Origin: Crambe crambe
Taxonomy: Eukaryota > Porifera > Demospongiae > Poecilosclerida > Crambeidae
Reading direction: 5' to 3'
DNA length: 64,000 bases
Assembly: GCA_963924555.1 (NCBI GenBank)
Contig: OZ004589.1
Location: 3,224,001-3,288,000 of the forward strand
Positions 24,201 to 33,402 of the stretch are shown piece by piece. The translations under genes and the position numbers were made by a program. Under the pieces are notes generated by a model. It ran no database searches and was not told where the DNA came from. It worked only from the letters and a program-made list of their open reading frames with translations. Each line of letters opens with the position of its first letter. Position 1 is the stretch's first letter.

Positions 24201-27200
24201 TGATGACATCATTATTTTTGGGAAGACAAAACAGGAACATGATAATGCTCTAGAAGCCGTCTTCAATCGGTTTGCTAAGATTGGTCTGACTCTCGACAAG
24301 AAGAAGTGTGAATTGAGCAAGAACTCTTTGTCATTTTTTGGATTTGTTTTCTCCTCCACAGGTGTTTCTCCTGATCCGGCAAAGGTGAAAGTAATTCATG
24401 AAGGACAGCCACCATGAGAGAATTGACAAAAAAGAATACTCATTTCCAGTGGGGAGATGATCAGCAACAAGCCTTTCAGAGAGTTAAAAACTTACTCACC
24501 AGTGATACTGTAACGGCATATTTTGATAACAACAAAAGAGCTGGTTACAGATGCATCACCATGGGGATTGTCAGCAATTCTCTCACAGCATACATCCGGT
24601 CACAATGATCGCAAGATAGTTGCTTTTGTCAGTAGATCACTGTCAGATGTCGAACAGAGATATTCTCAAACGGAAAAGGAGGCACTCGCCATTGTCTGGG
24701 CGGTGGAACGTCTTCACTTGTATCTCTGCGGCGGTCATTTTCAACTCATAACGGATTGCAAACCAGTGGAGTTGAAATCAAAGCCACCTGCTCGAATTCA
24801 GAGATGGAATTTGCGTCTCCAAAAGTACGATTTCTCAGTAGTCCACACAAATGGAATCGACAATCCATCTGATTTTCTGTCAAGGCATCCTAGTCAATAT
24901 ACAACTCCACAACAAGAGCAAATGGCTACAAGATACGTGAACTACATCTCCTCCCATGCTGTTCCCAAGGCAATGTCACTATCTGAGCAACAAAAGAGGA
25001 TGTCACATTGCAGAAATTGGGAGATCTCATCTGCACCAATGCTGGGACTCACTAAATGATTTATCTGACCAGACAGGAGTGAATATGACTGAATTGAAGC
25101 AGTTTTTAAAGATTAGTGAGGAATTGACAGTGAATGACAAGGCCAGCATTATATTGAGAGGATCTCGAATTGTCATGCCAGGAAAGCTAAGAGAAAGAGC
25201 AGTAAACATCGCTCATGAAGGCCATCAGGAAGGCCATCAGGGCATAGTGAAAATCAAGAAACATATCAGAGAAAAGATATGGTTTCCATGTCAGGATGAC
25301 GAAATGAAGAAAGTTGTCAGTGACTGTTTAGCCTGGACCAGACCAACATCCTGATCCATTGCAAATGTCTCCATTGCCACCAGACCCTTGGCATACTGTA
25401 CATATTGATTTTTGCGGACCGTTCCCAACTGGAGAGTGTTGGTTATAATTGGTGCATATTCGAGGTTTCTTGAAGTCGACATAGTTCGGTCAACCGCAGC
25501 CAAAGGGACAATTAGCAAGTTGCAGAGGATCTTTTCTACACATGGCATCCCAAAGATTGTCCAGAAGTGACAATGGTCCACCTTTCACAAACCATGGATT
25601 CAAGATATTCATGAATGAGTATGGCATCCAACATCAACGATGTACTCCCCTATGGCCACAAGCAAATTCAGAGGCTGAGCGGTTCATGAAACCATTGACG
25701 AAAGCTGTTCGATCAGCTCGTTTAGAAGGACGTGAATGGCACAAACAGTTGTATGTTTTTCTACTTAACTATCGTGCTACTCCACATGTGACTATAGGAG
25801 AGTCTCCATCCAAATTGCTTTTTAATCGTATGATCAAGACCAAACTTCCACAACTGGCACCAGAAAATAACCAAAGTGATAAAGACTTACGACAAAAGGA
25901 TGAAAAAGCCAAGGAGAAGATGAAAAGATATGCTGACAAGAAAAGAAAAGCACAGCCATCGAAACTTGTAGTCAGAGATATGGTGCCGATGAAGCAAAAG
26001 AAACATACAAAGTTCTCCAGCAAGTTTGATCCGGTGCCATTTCAAGTTGTCTGATTGAAGGGTACTATGGTAACAGTTGTTCGAAACAGCAAATATGTAA
26101 CTTGAAATGCATCTCTATTGAAAGCAATATGCTATCCTGGTAACGTAGACATTGAAAGCAGTGAGGAAACTGATGATATTGTGGATGGCGATGAGAACAG
26201 TGTACAACCTTCAGCTCAAAACACGACTCCAGTGGGCAGACGATACCCAACTTGTGAACGTCGAAACTTTCAGCATTACGGTCAGAACATTTAAAATCAG
26301 TAGTGTGTAACTCCCCAGTATTTATCAAAGAAGGGGAGGGATGTAGTGTTTAGTGATTTATCAGAGAGTGCGGTAGCACTCTCTATGTAGGGATGACTCG
26401 GACAGCCGCACACGCCACCTATAGACTAATACAAAAGTGAAATTCTAGTTCCACCACTTAGACCTAACAAAAGCTACTGTGAATGATTATCCAGCCTACT
26501 AGAGCCTACTACAACGTGCAGATCAAGTTTCAGGACCAGGGATCTTACCGTTTCAGAAATACAGCAAGCAGGTAAATCGCTGGATTCTTCTTCTTCTCTA
26601 TTATTATTATTATTATATTCTTCTTATTCTTAGACAACCATATCTCTCGAACCACTCAAGCTACAGCTATGATTTCTGGATAAATCCACTCCAAATTCTA
26701 CCAACTACGATCTTTTCTACTCGTTGATCCTCGAAAGAGTCGATGAAAAAGGAGACACTACGGAGCACAGCACTCGACTAATTCAATTAGGAAGCCATCT
26801 TTTCTATAATACGCATGCACATGTATTTGATATCCAATTATTCGAAATTATAATATTACTCAGCTGTCTCTAGCTAGCTAGCTAGATAATGATGATAGAC
26901 TACTGTATCGACTCAGGGATATAGATTCACGACGGTAGACTCTATTTCAGCATCTTCCTTCGACCTCCAAGTATAGCTCAACAATAACACAACACCTTGA
27001 CTCATTGATAATGATTGGGCTTGTATGCTGGAGAACTATTGGAGAACTATTCTTCTTTCATCTGTCCCTGCATACACATAGAAGAATGAACTCTATACAT
27101 AGCTAAAACCATAAAAGAGAGGAAAAAAGACCAGGAACAAGTAAGGGAAAAAGCATTTCGTGAAATGAAAAAAAGATGTAGGGATGACCACTGGTCAAAA

Positions 27201-28433
27201 AAGTAAGGAAACAAGAAGGATGGAAATGGGATCAATCTTTGTTCTGTATATCCAGCCAACAATCCCTACATATACGTCGGGTAGCTTCAGTGTAGTAATG
27301 TACGTACGTATATGTAGGGATTGTTGGCTGGATATACCGAACAAAGATTGATCCCATTTCCATCCTTCTTGTTTCCTTACTTTTTTGACCAGTGGTCATC
27401 CCTACATCTTTTTTTTCATTTCACGAAATGCTTTTTTCCTTATAATCTATCACAATGGTTATAATTATACTGTAATAATGTATCACTCTTGTTATTTCCT
27501 TGTATCATTAACATGTTATGATGTAATAGATAGACATAATAGACCTCATGATCATGTATGTAGAAATTGGAAAAGAAATTAAAGTATCCATTATAATCTA
27601 GTATCATTGGAATACTACACTGGGAATGTACCAAGTCAGTTAACAACCTGAATAGATATCGAAAACAAAGTCATTGTTGAGGCTATATGATCATAAGTGA
27701 GGAGTACATTGAAATGACCACTGGCTGCTCGCTCGCCCAACTAATGCTATACGAGCATCTCTAGTAATTGTGTATTGTAGTTATAGCTATTTATTTTCAA
27801 GCACAAACAATAAATTAATCTGTCTTGCAGTTTTGTAGCAGTCTAGAGGATAACACACAGATGTTGTAACGAAAGATTGAGTCCAGGAAACCATCATGTG
27901 TGTATAATAGGAGTATATCTGCATGTGGTTGGGTCTATGAGTATGTCATGTCAGTGCAAATGCAAGTAAAACTCTCCTAATTATAGCTTAGCAATATGAC
28001 AAAATATATACTTTTATTACAACAAATTCAACCACCATAATCAGCAGCAGAAATCCAAACTACCATCTTTCTACATCCTTACAAACTTGCCTACGCAGGT
28101 CTATTCAGCTAGAGCACCTAAACTCCAGAGGCTCTGAAAAGTATAACCAATTGCTAAGCTGATGCAACTAACAGTGTGAGAAAGCTTCCAAAATACACAC
28201 TTCTGAATACAGGAACTTTAGATACAGGTAGGACCTACTGCATTTGAAGTTTGGTTATGTAGCTCCATGTAACGTCAAAGTTATGAGGGGGTAGCTATTC
28301 ATAATTACTCTGTATTCAGAATTATACAGGCAAACTCTAATTCTGCTAGCTATTATTACTAGCCACACTTACTTTGTCCTTCCACACATTTAAGTATTAG
28401 GAATAGGCTGCAAATATGCACCAGCACGTACAT
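18258..28433 (-). CDS. Receptor C: Ig/Fn3 receptor with tyrosine-motif tail
   Basis: Exons: 28373-28433 (signal peptide, intact), 21282-21605 (Cys-rich Ig-like), 20634-20990 (Ig), 20296-20577 (Ig), 19930-20241 (Fn3), 19572-19874 (Fn3), 19265-19459 and 19073-19165 (split Fn3), 18258-19018 (Fn3, membrane helix, tail). Internal exons are multiples of three in phase 1, giving about 895 residues. Compared with receptor A it lacks the block Cys-rich Ig-like, Ig, Ig, Fn3. A Gly-Ala-Ile-rich membrane helix is followed by a tail with YDTI, VEYEVV, a PPLP motif and YETV near the C-terminus. VEYEVV fits the ITIM pattern. Intron 1 is about 6.8 kb because a Helitron/gypsy nest (22382-27764) lies in it. 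An upstream-Met frame at 21057 also offers a hydrophobic start (MHGSFIVLVVVVAV), a possible alternative first exon. Inferred role: cell-surface recognition receptor that signals through SH2 or SH3 partners. Confidence 0.8.
18495..18571 (-). other. Possible in-frame intron in the receptor C tail
   Basis: A GTATGT donor after GACAA and an ATGCAG acceptor before AAATAATAAC would remove about 78 nt without changing frame. If retained, it adds a hydrophobic stretch (YVLLIILLTTVAIANY) just after the membrane helix; if spliced, the tail runs directly from LTQDK to NNNSIELENK. Relic D carries the same sequence. Splicing is the simpler reading because the insert is unusually hydrophobic for a tail. 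Confidence 0.5.
22569..23372 (+). CDS. Chimeric frame: STPR-like repeat fused to gypsy zinc knuckles
   Basis: 267 residues. The first 115 or so are highly charged repeats of about 23 residues (units such as RRTESKEQRKTRLAKRNVRD and RRAESAEHRAARLEQ), resembling the STPR repeat that often accompanies Helitron proteins. From about residue 117 the frame passes into gypsy gag: CRKCGLNWPH...C and CRNCGKANHFARMC zinc knuckles (about 167-200), then an acidic end. The short Helitron at 54964-55685 carries the STPR part without gag, so the fusion point near 22914 marks where gypsy sequence joined the Helitron. The frame stops before the protease. Whether it is translated is unknown. Confidence 0.55.
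   Translation: MEPREPEKKRRRAPEHLLETDEQRRARLHERNERDRARRRTESKEQRKTRLAKRNVRDRDRRRECTESAEDKAARAEQVRARRRAESAEHRAARLEQMRGHNNERLATESEQECYHAFQGPRPEASKNQARGIEQLSHEKINYLCEPKKTTGHSSQHKKRTFSQNQCRKCGLNWPHVESPCPAAGKNCRNCGKANHFARMCWSNKTHYTQQGQPQQKSAHKHKSQVHQISVTPPQDDNSDDEEFLFVVGQGVNDKKALKVTVEFQSA
22914..26341 (+). pseudogene. Broken gypsy (Ty3-type) retrotransposon inside the Helitron
   Basis: It keeps the order gag knuckles, protease (IDTGAS near 23377), reverse transcriptase (about 23653-24410, with VSDDIIIFG), RNase H (about 24540-24900), integrase HHCC region (about 25200-25350) and DDE core (about 25400-25800). These lie in at least five frames separated by frameshifts and stops; one deletion removes the RT-RNase H border near 24412. 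No 5' LTR or gag N-terminus is seen. A purine tract (about 26328-26341) precedes the presumed 3' LTR start TGTAGTG at 26342. It is related throughout to the intact element at 48165-52624 but clearly older. Confidence 0.85.
26342..26640 (+). repeat. Presumed 3' LTR start of the broken gypsy
   Basis: Begins TGTAGTG right after the purine tract. It contains a perfect hairpin, AGAGAGTGC...GCACTCTCT, at 26363-26384, followed by GTAGGGATG. The same hairpin and flank occur at 54373-54400. The right end cannot be placed because no 5' LTR survives. Confidence 0.45.
27147..27440. repeat. Fold-back (long palindrome) element
   Basis: Two arms of about 131-135 bp (27147-27277 and 27305-27440) are nearly perfect reverse complements around a loop of about 27 bp. 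The arms start AAGCATTTCGTGAAATG and include GTAGGGATGACC and AATCCCTACATATAC. The element lies inside the Helitron, downstream of the gypsy relic. It shares its outer flank (AACAAGTAAG) and internal GTAGGGAT with the fold-back at 59121-59376. Confidence 0.88.
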
Positions 28434-28608
28434 TTCTTCAGAGTGACTTGCTGCTGTAGCTCTGACTTGCGTGAGTTAACAGGACCAGCTTATGGTGGCT
28501 GTTTCGGGCCACTTCCTTCGGCCGTTTTCCATTCTAATACGGTAATTCCAACCTACTTCCACGCCACGGCCACCTCAATTCCACATCCATATCCATGATT
28601 CCAATTGC

Positions 28609-28625
28609 ATGTCGACCTTTACCAA
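28609..28625 (-). promoter_or_regulatory. Conserved motif upstream of receptor C
   Basis: The same TTGGTAAAGGTCGACAT block found before units A and B, here about 176 bp before the receptor C start codon. The extra distance comes from a local insertion near 28480-28590. Confidence 0.45.
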
Positions 28626-28629
28626 AACA

Positions 28630-28662
28630 ATCAATCAATCAAGCAAGCAAGCAAGCAAGCAA
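28630..28662. repeat. CAAT/CAAG microsatellite
   Basis: Three CAAT-type units followed by five CAAG-type units, in the non-coding stretch after receptor C's upstream region. Confidence 0.85.
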
Positions 28663-28727
28663 TGTAAAGCCCAAAGGGCATATGCAAAATAAACGGGGGA
28701 AAAAGAATGTCAAGTGACTGAGGGAGG

Positions 28728-29153
28728 CTACTCAGGTGTAACATAAAAATGATTTATAACAAGTGATAAGTCAGGTTCTGATGATGACAGAGCAGAGAGG
28801 ACCCTGTCCACATTCATGAGGGAGGAGTGAGTTGTGATATAGTGTTCAAAGTACGAATTGCCCTCCAAATCTGACACATCACATCGAGGGCAAGGGCTGG
28901 AACCATATGAGGGCCTGGTCAGCTCCCTATACAGGTTCTGTAAGGCAGTGGTGCCGGCTGTGCCTCTATCCAGGGCTGCGTCCCAGAGTTTTATCCAGCT
29001 AGACTCCTTAGCAACTGCAGCTGCTATTCTGGTACTCGTGTGCTCTTGACAGGATGATAGTAGCAGTTCCATGTCTCTATTAGTCACTTCACTCTTCAGC
29101 TCAGCTGTAGAACACATCATCCCTAGGGTCTTCTTCACCAAACCATCCAACAC
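28728..29153 (-). CDS. Unknown 141-residue frame with Cys2-His2 motif
   Basis: I do not recognise this gene. The frame has a mid-region WIKLWDAALDRG followed by ALQNLYRELTRPSYG and then CPRC...H....H (C-x2-C-x12-H-x4-H), a plausible zinc site, and ends with a short acidic tail. There is no signal peptide or membrane segment. It begins beside repeat-rich DNA and lacks an upstream extension in frame. It may be the C-terminal remnant of a repeat-encoded protein rather than a host gene. Conservation of the CPRC-H-H motif elsewhere in the genome would decide. Confidence 0.4.
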   Translation of the reverse strand: MLDGLVKKTLGMMCSTAELKSEVTNRDMELLLSSCQEHTSTRIAAAVAKESSWIKLWDAALDRGTAGTTALQNLYRELTRPSYGSSPCPRCDVSDLEGNSYFEHYITTHSSLMNVDRVLSALSSSEPDLSLVINHFYVTPE

Positions 29154-29284
29154 TCTTCAAAGCGCGCGCATAGTGAGAGCTTATTAGTTTGTTGTTGTTG
29201 TTGTTTTTTTTAAATGTATATTGGGAAGCATTACTTAGTCATCAGGGCCGCCGGAACCGCTCCGGCTGGTCAGGCCAAAACCGG

Positions 29285-32200
29285 TGTCGGAGGATCTGGT
29301 GACCCCCAGTATCTGGTGACTGAAGTCACGAAATACTAGAGGTAAAATGACCCCCCAGTCACCTATAACTAGGTTTTAGTAACCCCCCTCAGGATTTGAT
29401 AACCGCGCGTACCGCGTGCGCAATTGCCGAGCGAAAAATCGACAACTGCACATGCACTAGCAGCTGCAGCTAGGTATGGAAGAAGAATTTGATTCCGTTT
29501 ATACATATCTCTCCCGAGGTATTTATCCAGGTGGTCTAAACAAGGACCAGAAAAGAAATTTCCGTAGAAAGGTTTGATTATTCTTTCAACAATTTTGCTA
29601 GCTATAGCTAGGCTTGCAAACTAAAAGTTTGTTAGTCTGCCTGTTATTTTTTGTAGGTTAACAATAATTACAAGAGTGAAGATGGTACACTCTACTTCAG
29701 GAGTTGCAGTCGAAAGGAAGACAAGAAAGCCGAAGAAGCTTCTCCTTGGAGAATTTGTATTCGAACACAGAAGGAGAAGGAAAGAGTATTGCAAGCATGC
29801 CATGCTTCAGGCACTGGTAAATGTTACAATTAGCTTCATACTCAGGCTTTCATGGGCAGAGGCAGGGAAGGATTGAGAGCCTGGTACAGACTGAATGAGC
29901 ATGCACCCCCCCCCCCCCCCCTCATTATCAGATCTTGGGCTCACTTCTGGCAGTGTAGTAAGGTCTCTTTTTATTAGGGAGTCAATATTCTTAATAAGTT
30001 GGGTCAGTGTGTGGTTTTGCATGGCACTTTGCACTCAGTGTGTTCAAATTTCCCCACCCATGTCAGGGTTCTATCTAGGATTTTTTAATGGGGGGGGGGG
30101 GGGAGAATATTTGTGCGTGGGAAAATTTCACGCCCACTTTCGCCTAACCACACCCTTTTTGGATATCAAATCATGCCCACTTGTAAAATAATGACTTTTA
30201 GCTAGCAGCTGCAATTGTTGATATGAGGAGATTAAGATTATAAAGCACTCTCTCTTTATGGTTAATCTACTGGCATCATAACCTCATGGGTGTGGTGATT
30301 GCCACATCATGCCCAGGGGTGTTAATGGACATGTACAATAGTATTATATAATTGCAATGGGGGAAGCTGGAAGTTTTGGGAGGGAAGCCCCCCCCCCCCC
30401 CCCAAGTAGATAGAACCCTGCATGCATGTGAGTATGGGTGTGAGGCTATAATTACTCATCTATCTAAAAACTTCATATCAGGTGGCCATTTGGGAAGAGA
30501 CAAAACATTGCATAAAATATCTTCACGATTTTATTGGAAGCCAGATATGACATCTGACGTGAAGAAGTTTGTTGAAACATGTGACACCTGCCAAAAAGTA
30601 AATGATAAGTTTACCAAACCTTCTTCAGAGCTCCGACCAATTCCTGTTGAACCTGAAGTGTGGCAACAGGTAGCTAGATATAATTTTAACAGTGAATAGA
30701 ATAATTAGCTAGCTATACTACAGGTTGGAATTGATCTTATTGGGCCACTACCAACGACAGCAGCTGGAAAAAAGTATATTGTAACATTAGTTGATTATTT
30801 CAGCAAATGGCCAGAAGCTCAAGCATTAACCGATAAAAGTGCCAAAGGGATAGCATTATTTATTTATAAAACTACTTGCAGGTATGTTGTGAATTGTCCT
30901 TAATTAACTGGAGTATTACTTAGCTACACTTATGAACCTAGGTTTGGTTGCCCTAAAATAATGATCTCGGATCAAGGTCATGAATTTATCAATCATTTGA
31001 ATGATGAGTTACAGGCTCTACTGGGAACGGAACATAGGATGACCTCGGCATATCATCCTCAAAGCAATGGGCTTGTGGAGAAGTTTAACCACACTATACA
31101 AAGTTGCTTATTGAAAATTGTCAATAATCACCAAAATGATTGGGATGACCACCTGGATTCTGTCCTGTTTGCCATTCGGACATCAAGACATAAATCAACC
31201 GGATACACACCTTTTGAGATAATGTTTAAAAGGTACGTACTTGTTTATAACTATAATAATTATCTTCCATAATTATTATAAGCAGGAAGGCCACTTTACC
31301 TGTGGAGATGGAAATTGAATGCAAAGTTAAAGATCCAGTATTAAAACAGGATGATTTTGAAGAGATGGACGAATGAATGGAAGCAATGATGAAGTTGAAG
31401 GAAAGTCTTTTTGGGAAAGCAAAGAATAATATCAATTCAGCACAAGATAGATACAAGAAAGATTATAACAGGAAGAGGAAATTATGCCAGGTATCTTTTA
31501 TTCCATTTTCATTTATAATAACTTATAATAGAATCCCAACTTTAGGAATTCGAAATTGGGTCCCATGTCCTTCTGAGAAATTCGAAAAGAGATAGTAAGA
31601 AAGGAGACAAGATGGTCCCAAAATGGAGTGGCCCATATGAAATTATTGAATTAAAAGATGAAAAGCTTGCACGATTGCGTAACCTAAAACAAAAGCTAAC
31701 CTTGCAAACATGATCAATACAGATAGACTGAAACTATACAAGGACCCTCCTTTTCCTCCAGAAAAGAAGAAAAATGTTATTGCACCACAAGTAAAGGGAA
31801 AAAATGGCCAGCCTAGAGAAGTGAAACCCAAAAATGGAGGTGAAGAGAAGCAGACAAAGAAACGACCAGAGGTGAGGATATAATCACAGTACTATGATAA
31901 AAAGATTATCCCTTAGGCACAGTAGCATTATAAACCCATGAGCTATGTGACCTAACTAGAGGGTATGAGGCTATTGTTATACATTTGGTAGCTAGTACTC
32001 CGTCTCTGTCATTTCTTCTTCCTGTTTCCTAAGATTCTAAATAGCATCTTTGATATATTTAAGTGTTGCCATCTTGCTTAATTGTTTTATAGACTTTAAG
32101 ATACAGTCACAAAATGAAACAAGTGTTGGAATCAGGGGGTTGGCTAACAGATGAGCACATTCAACTGGCACAAGAACTTCTCAAAAAAGAATACCCACGT

Positions 32201-33087
32201 ATCACAGGTCTACAGCCTTCTGTCTTGTCACAGAATGATGGGTTCATACCTGTACAGCGAAATTCAGAATCCATCCAACTGCATAATGTAGATGGTAATC
32301 ACTGGGCTGCTTCTACCAGCATTGGTGGTCAAGTGACTGTTTTGGATAGCATGTGGATGTCTCGTGATGGTTTAAGCTCATGATTGACTTGTCAGTTAGC
32401 TCAAATCTATCGAGTATTCATTGACGACTTGGAGGATGATGGCATAGAGACAACCCTAACTGTTCATGTTCCTAGACTACAAAAGCAGAGAGGTTCCAAT
32501 GATTGTGGGTGTTTTGCTATTGCTTTTGCCTATCACATGGCCAGAGGAGATGAAATGGAAAATATTGAATTCAATCAAGGAAAACTGCGTACCCATTTGA
32601 GCAATTGCTTCAAAAATAAAAAGTTACTTCCATTTCCTGTTTTAACCCAGATTGGAGAAAGACAGACTCGACGATTTCCTGCTGAATCGGTTAACATATT
32701 TTGTCATTGCAAAATGCCTGAAGAATATGGAGATATGATACAGTGTGATGACTGTAATGAATGGTATCACCTGAAATGTGTTGGAATTAATACATCTGTA
32801 GCTGGAAACTGGACTTGCAAGCACTGTAACAGTAGCTAACTACACTTTTTTGTGACAAATTGGAACTGCACTGCCAACTACATTGTATCTTTATTGTGAT
32901 AAATTTCAAATTTTGTGGGAAGTGTGTCAAGCACAGGGGTCACTCTATCCCTTGAGAGTCACCTAATTCTAGTATTTGGTGACCCTGGGGGTCACCAAAT
33001 CTTGGTATTCAGTACCTGGTGGTCACTTAATACTAGGATTCAGTGACTGGGGGTCACTCACTAGGGGGGTCTCCAAATCCTCCAACA
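29285..33087 (+). mobile_element. Ginger-type DNA transposon
   Basis: This 3803-bp element has ends TGTCGGAGGATCTGGTGACCC and the complement of TGTTGGAGGATTTGGAGACC. It is flanked by CCGG on both sides (29281-29284 and 33088-33091), a 4-bp target duplication. The TGTNR start, terminal inverted repeats, 4-bp duplication and a gypsy-like integrase with introns match Ginger1 elements; accessory Ulp1 and PHD domains have also been reported in that group. Poly-C and poly-G tracts lie in its introns (29905-29923, 30091-30104, 30389-30403). Confidence 0.85.
29476..32839 (+). pseudogene. Ginger transposase: integrase + Ulp1-like protease + PHD finger
   Basis: Eight exons fit in phase: 29476-29571, 29657-29816, 30482-30669, 30724-30881, 30942-31232, 31286-31490, 31546-31871, 32093-32839. 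Domains: N-terminal segment starting MEEEFDSVYTYLSRG; integrase zinc-binding region (GGHLGRDKT...CDTCQK); integrase core with D in VGIDLIGPL, D in SDQG and E in GLVEKFN; C-terminal GPYEI/NTDRLKLY segment; Ulp1-type cysteine protease with NHW, LDS and NDCGCF; PHD finger (FCHC...CDDC...WYHLKC...CKHC). Lesions: TGA at 31374-31376, a 1-nt deletion in exon 7 near 31685-31695 (326 nt instead of 327), and TGA at 32381-32383 inside the protease domain. The DDE, protease and PHD key residues all remain, so decay looks recent. Function when intact: cut-and-paste transposition in the nucleus. Confidence 0.85.
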
Positions 33088-33091
33088 CCGG

Positions 33092-33292
33092 ACCACTCGT
33101 CGATCGAACAACATTGGTAATGGTCGTCAACATTTAAAAATTGCCCACGTGTTCCGTTAATATAGGTGGCGTGGGTGTACGTGTGGTTATAAAGTGGGCG
33201 TGGTCAGTAAAACTTTTCCGCGCGCTCACGCGCGCATTATATATTCAGTCAAAATTACTTCCGGCGGCTCTGGAGAGCCTGTGCACACAAAT
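33092..33292. other. Short non-coding stretch after the Ginger element
   Basis: No gene is seen. It contains GCGCGC-rich sequence (33218-33236) and ends where the duplicated 3' end of the glycosyltransferase gene begins. Confidence 0.5.
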
Positions 33293-33395
33293 AGTTATAA
33301 GTATGTTTTATAATGTGATCTCTTGGCCAAAGTCTCTAATTAAAAAATCATGTATAAGCCACCCTTTACTATAACTAAACAACTTCCTAAGATCT
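33293..33395 (-). pseudogene. Duplicated 3' end of the glycosyltransferase gene
   Basis: About 105 bp resembling 33403-33505, the last codons and the stop region of the neighbouring exostosin-family gene. Shared blocks include ATAGTTATAAGTATG, CTCTTGGCCAAAG and AAGCCACC plus ACTATAACTAAACAAC. It is a partial tandem duplication in the same orientation, immediately downstream. It cannot encode a domain by itself but could act as 3' UTR. Confidence 0.75.
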
Positions 33396-33402
33396 ATAAT
33401 AG

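Larger units (their letters stand above)
22382..27764 (+). mobile_element. Helitron (Helitron2/Helentron-like) carrying nested repeats
   Basis: The element starts TTGGCGAGCGAGCG and ends GCATCTCTAG. Receptor-B intron 1 (near 17195-17215) gives the uninterrupted site CATAATAATTGTG; here the insertion falls exactly between A and T with no target duplication, as Helitrons do. The 3' end has CTAG (fits CTRR), preceded by a small hairpin (ATGCT/AGCAT) and, just before it, GCTCGCTCGCCCAA, which is complementary to the 5' end. An inverted copy of the 5' end beside the 3' hairpin is the layout reported for Helitron2/Helentrons. The interior holds an STPR-type reading frame, a broken gypsy element and a fold-back repeat. 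No Rep/helicase was found, so it is non-autonomous. Confidence 0.78.
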
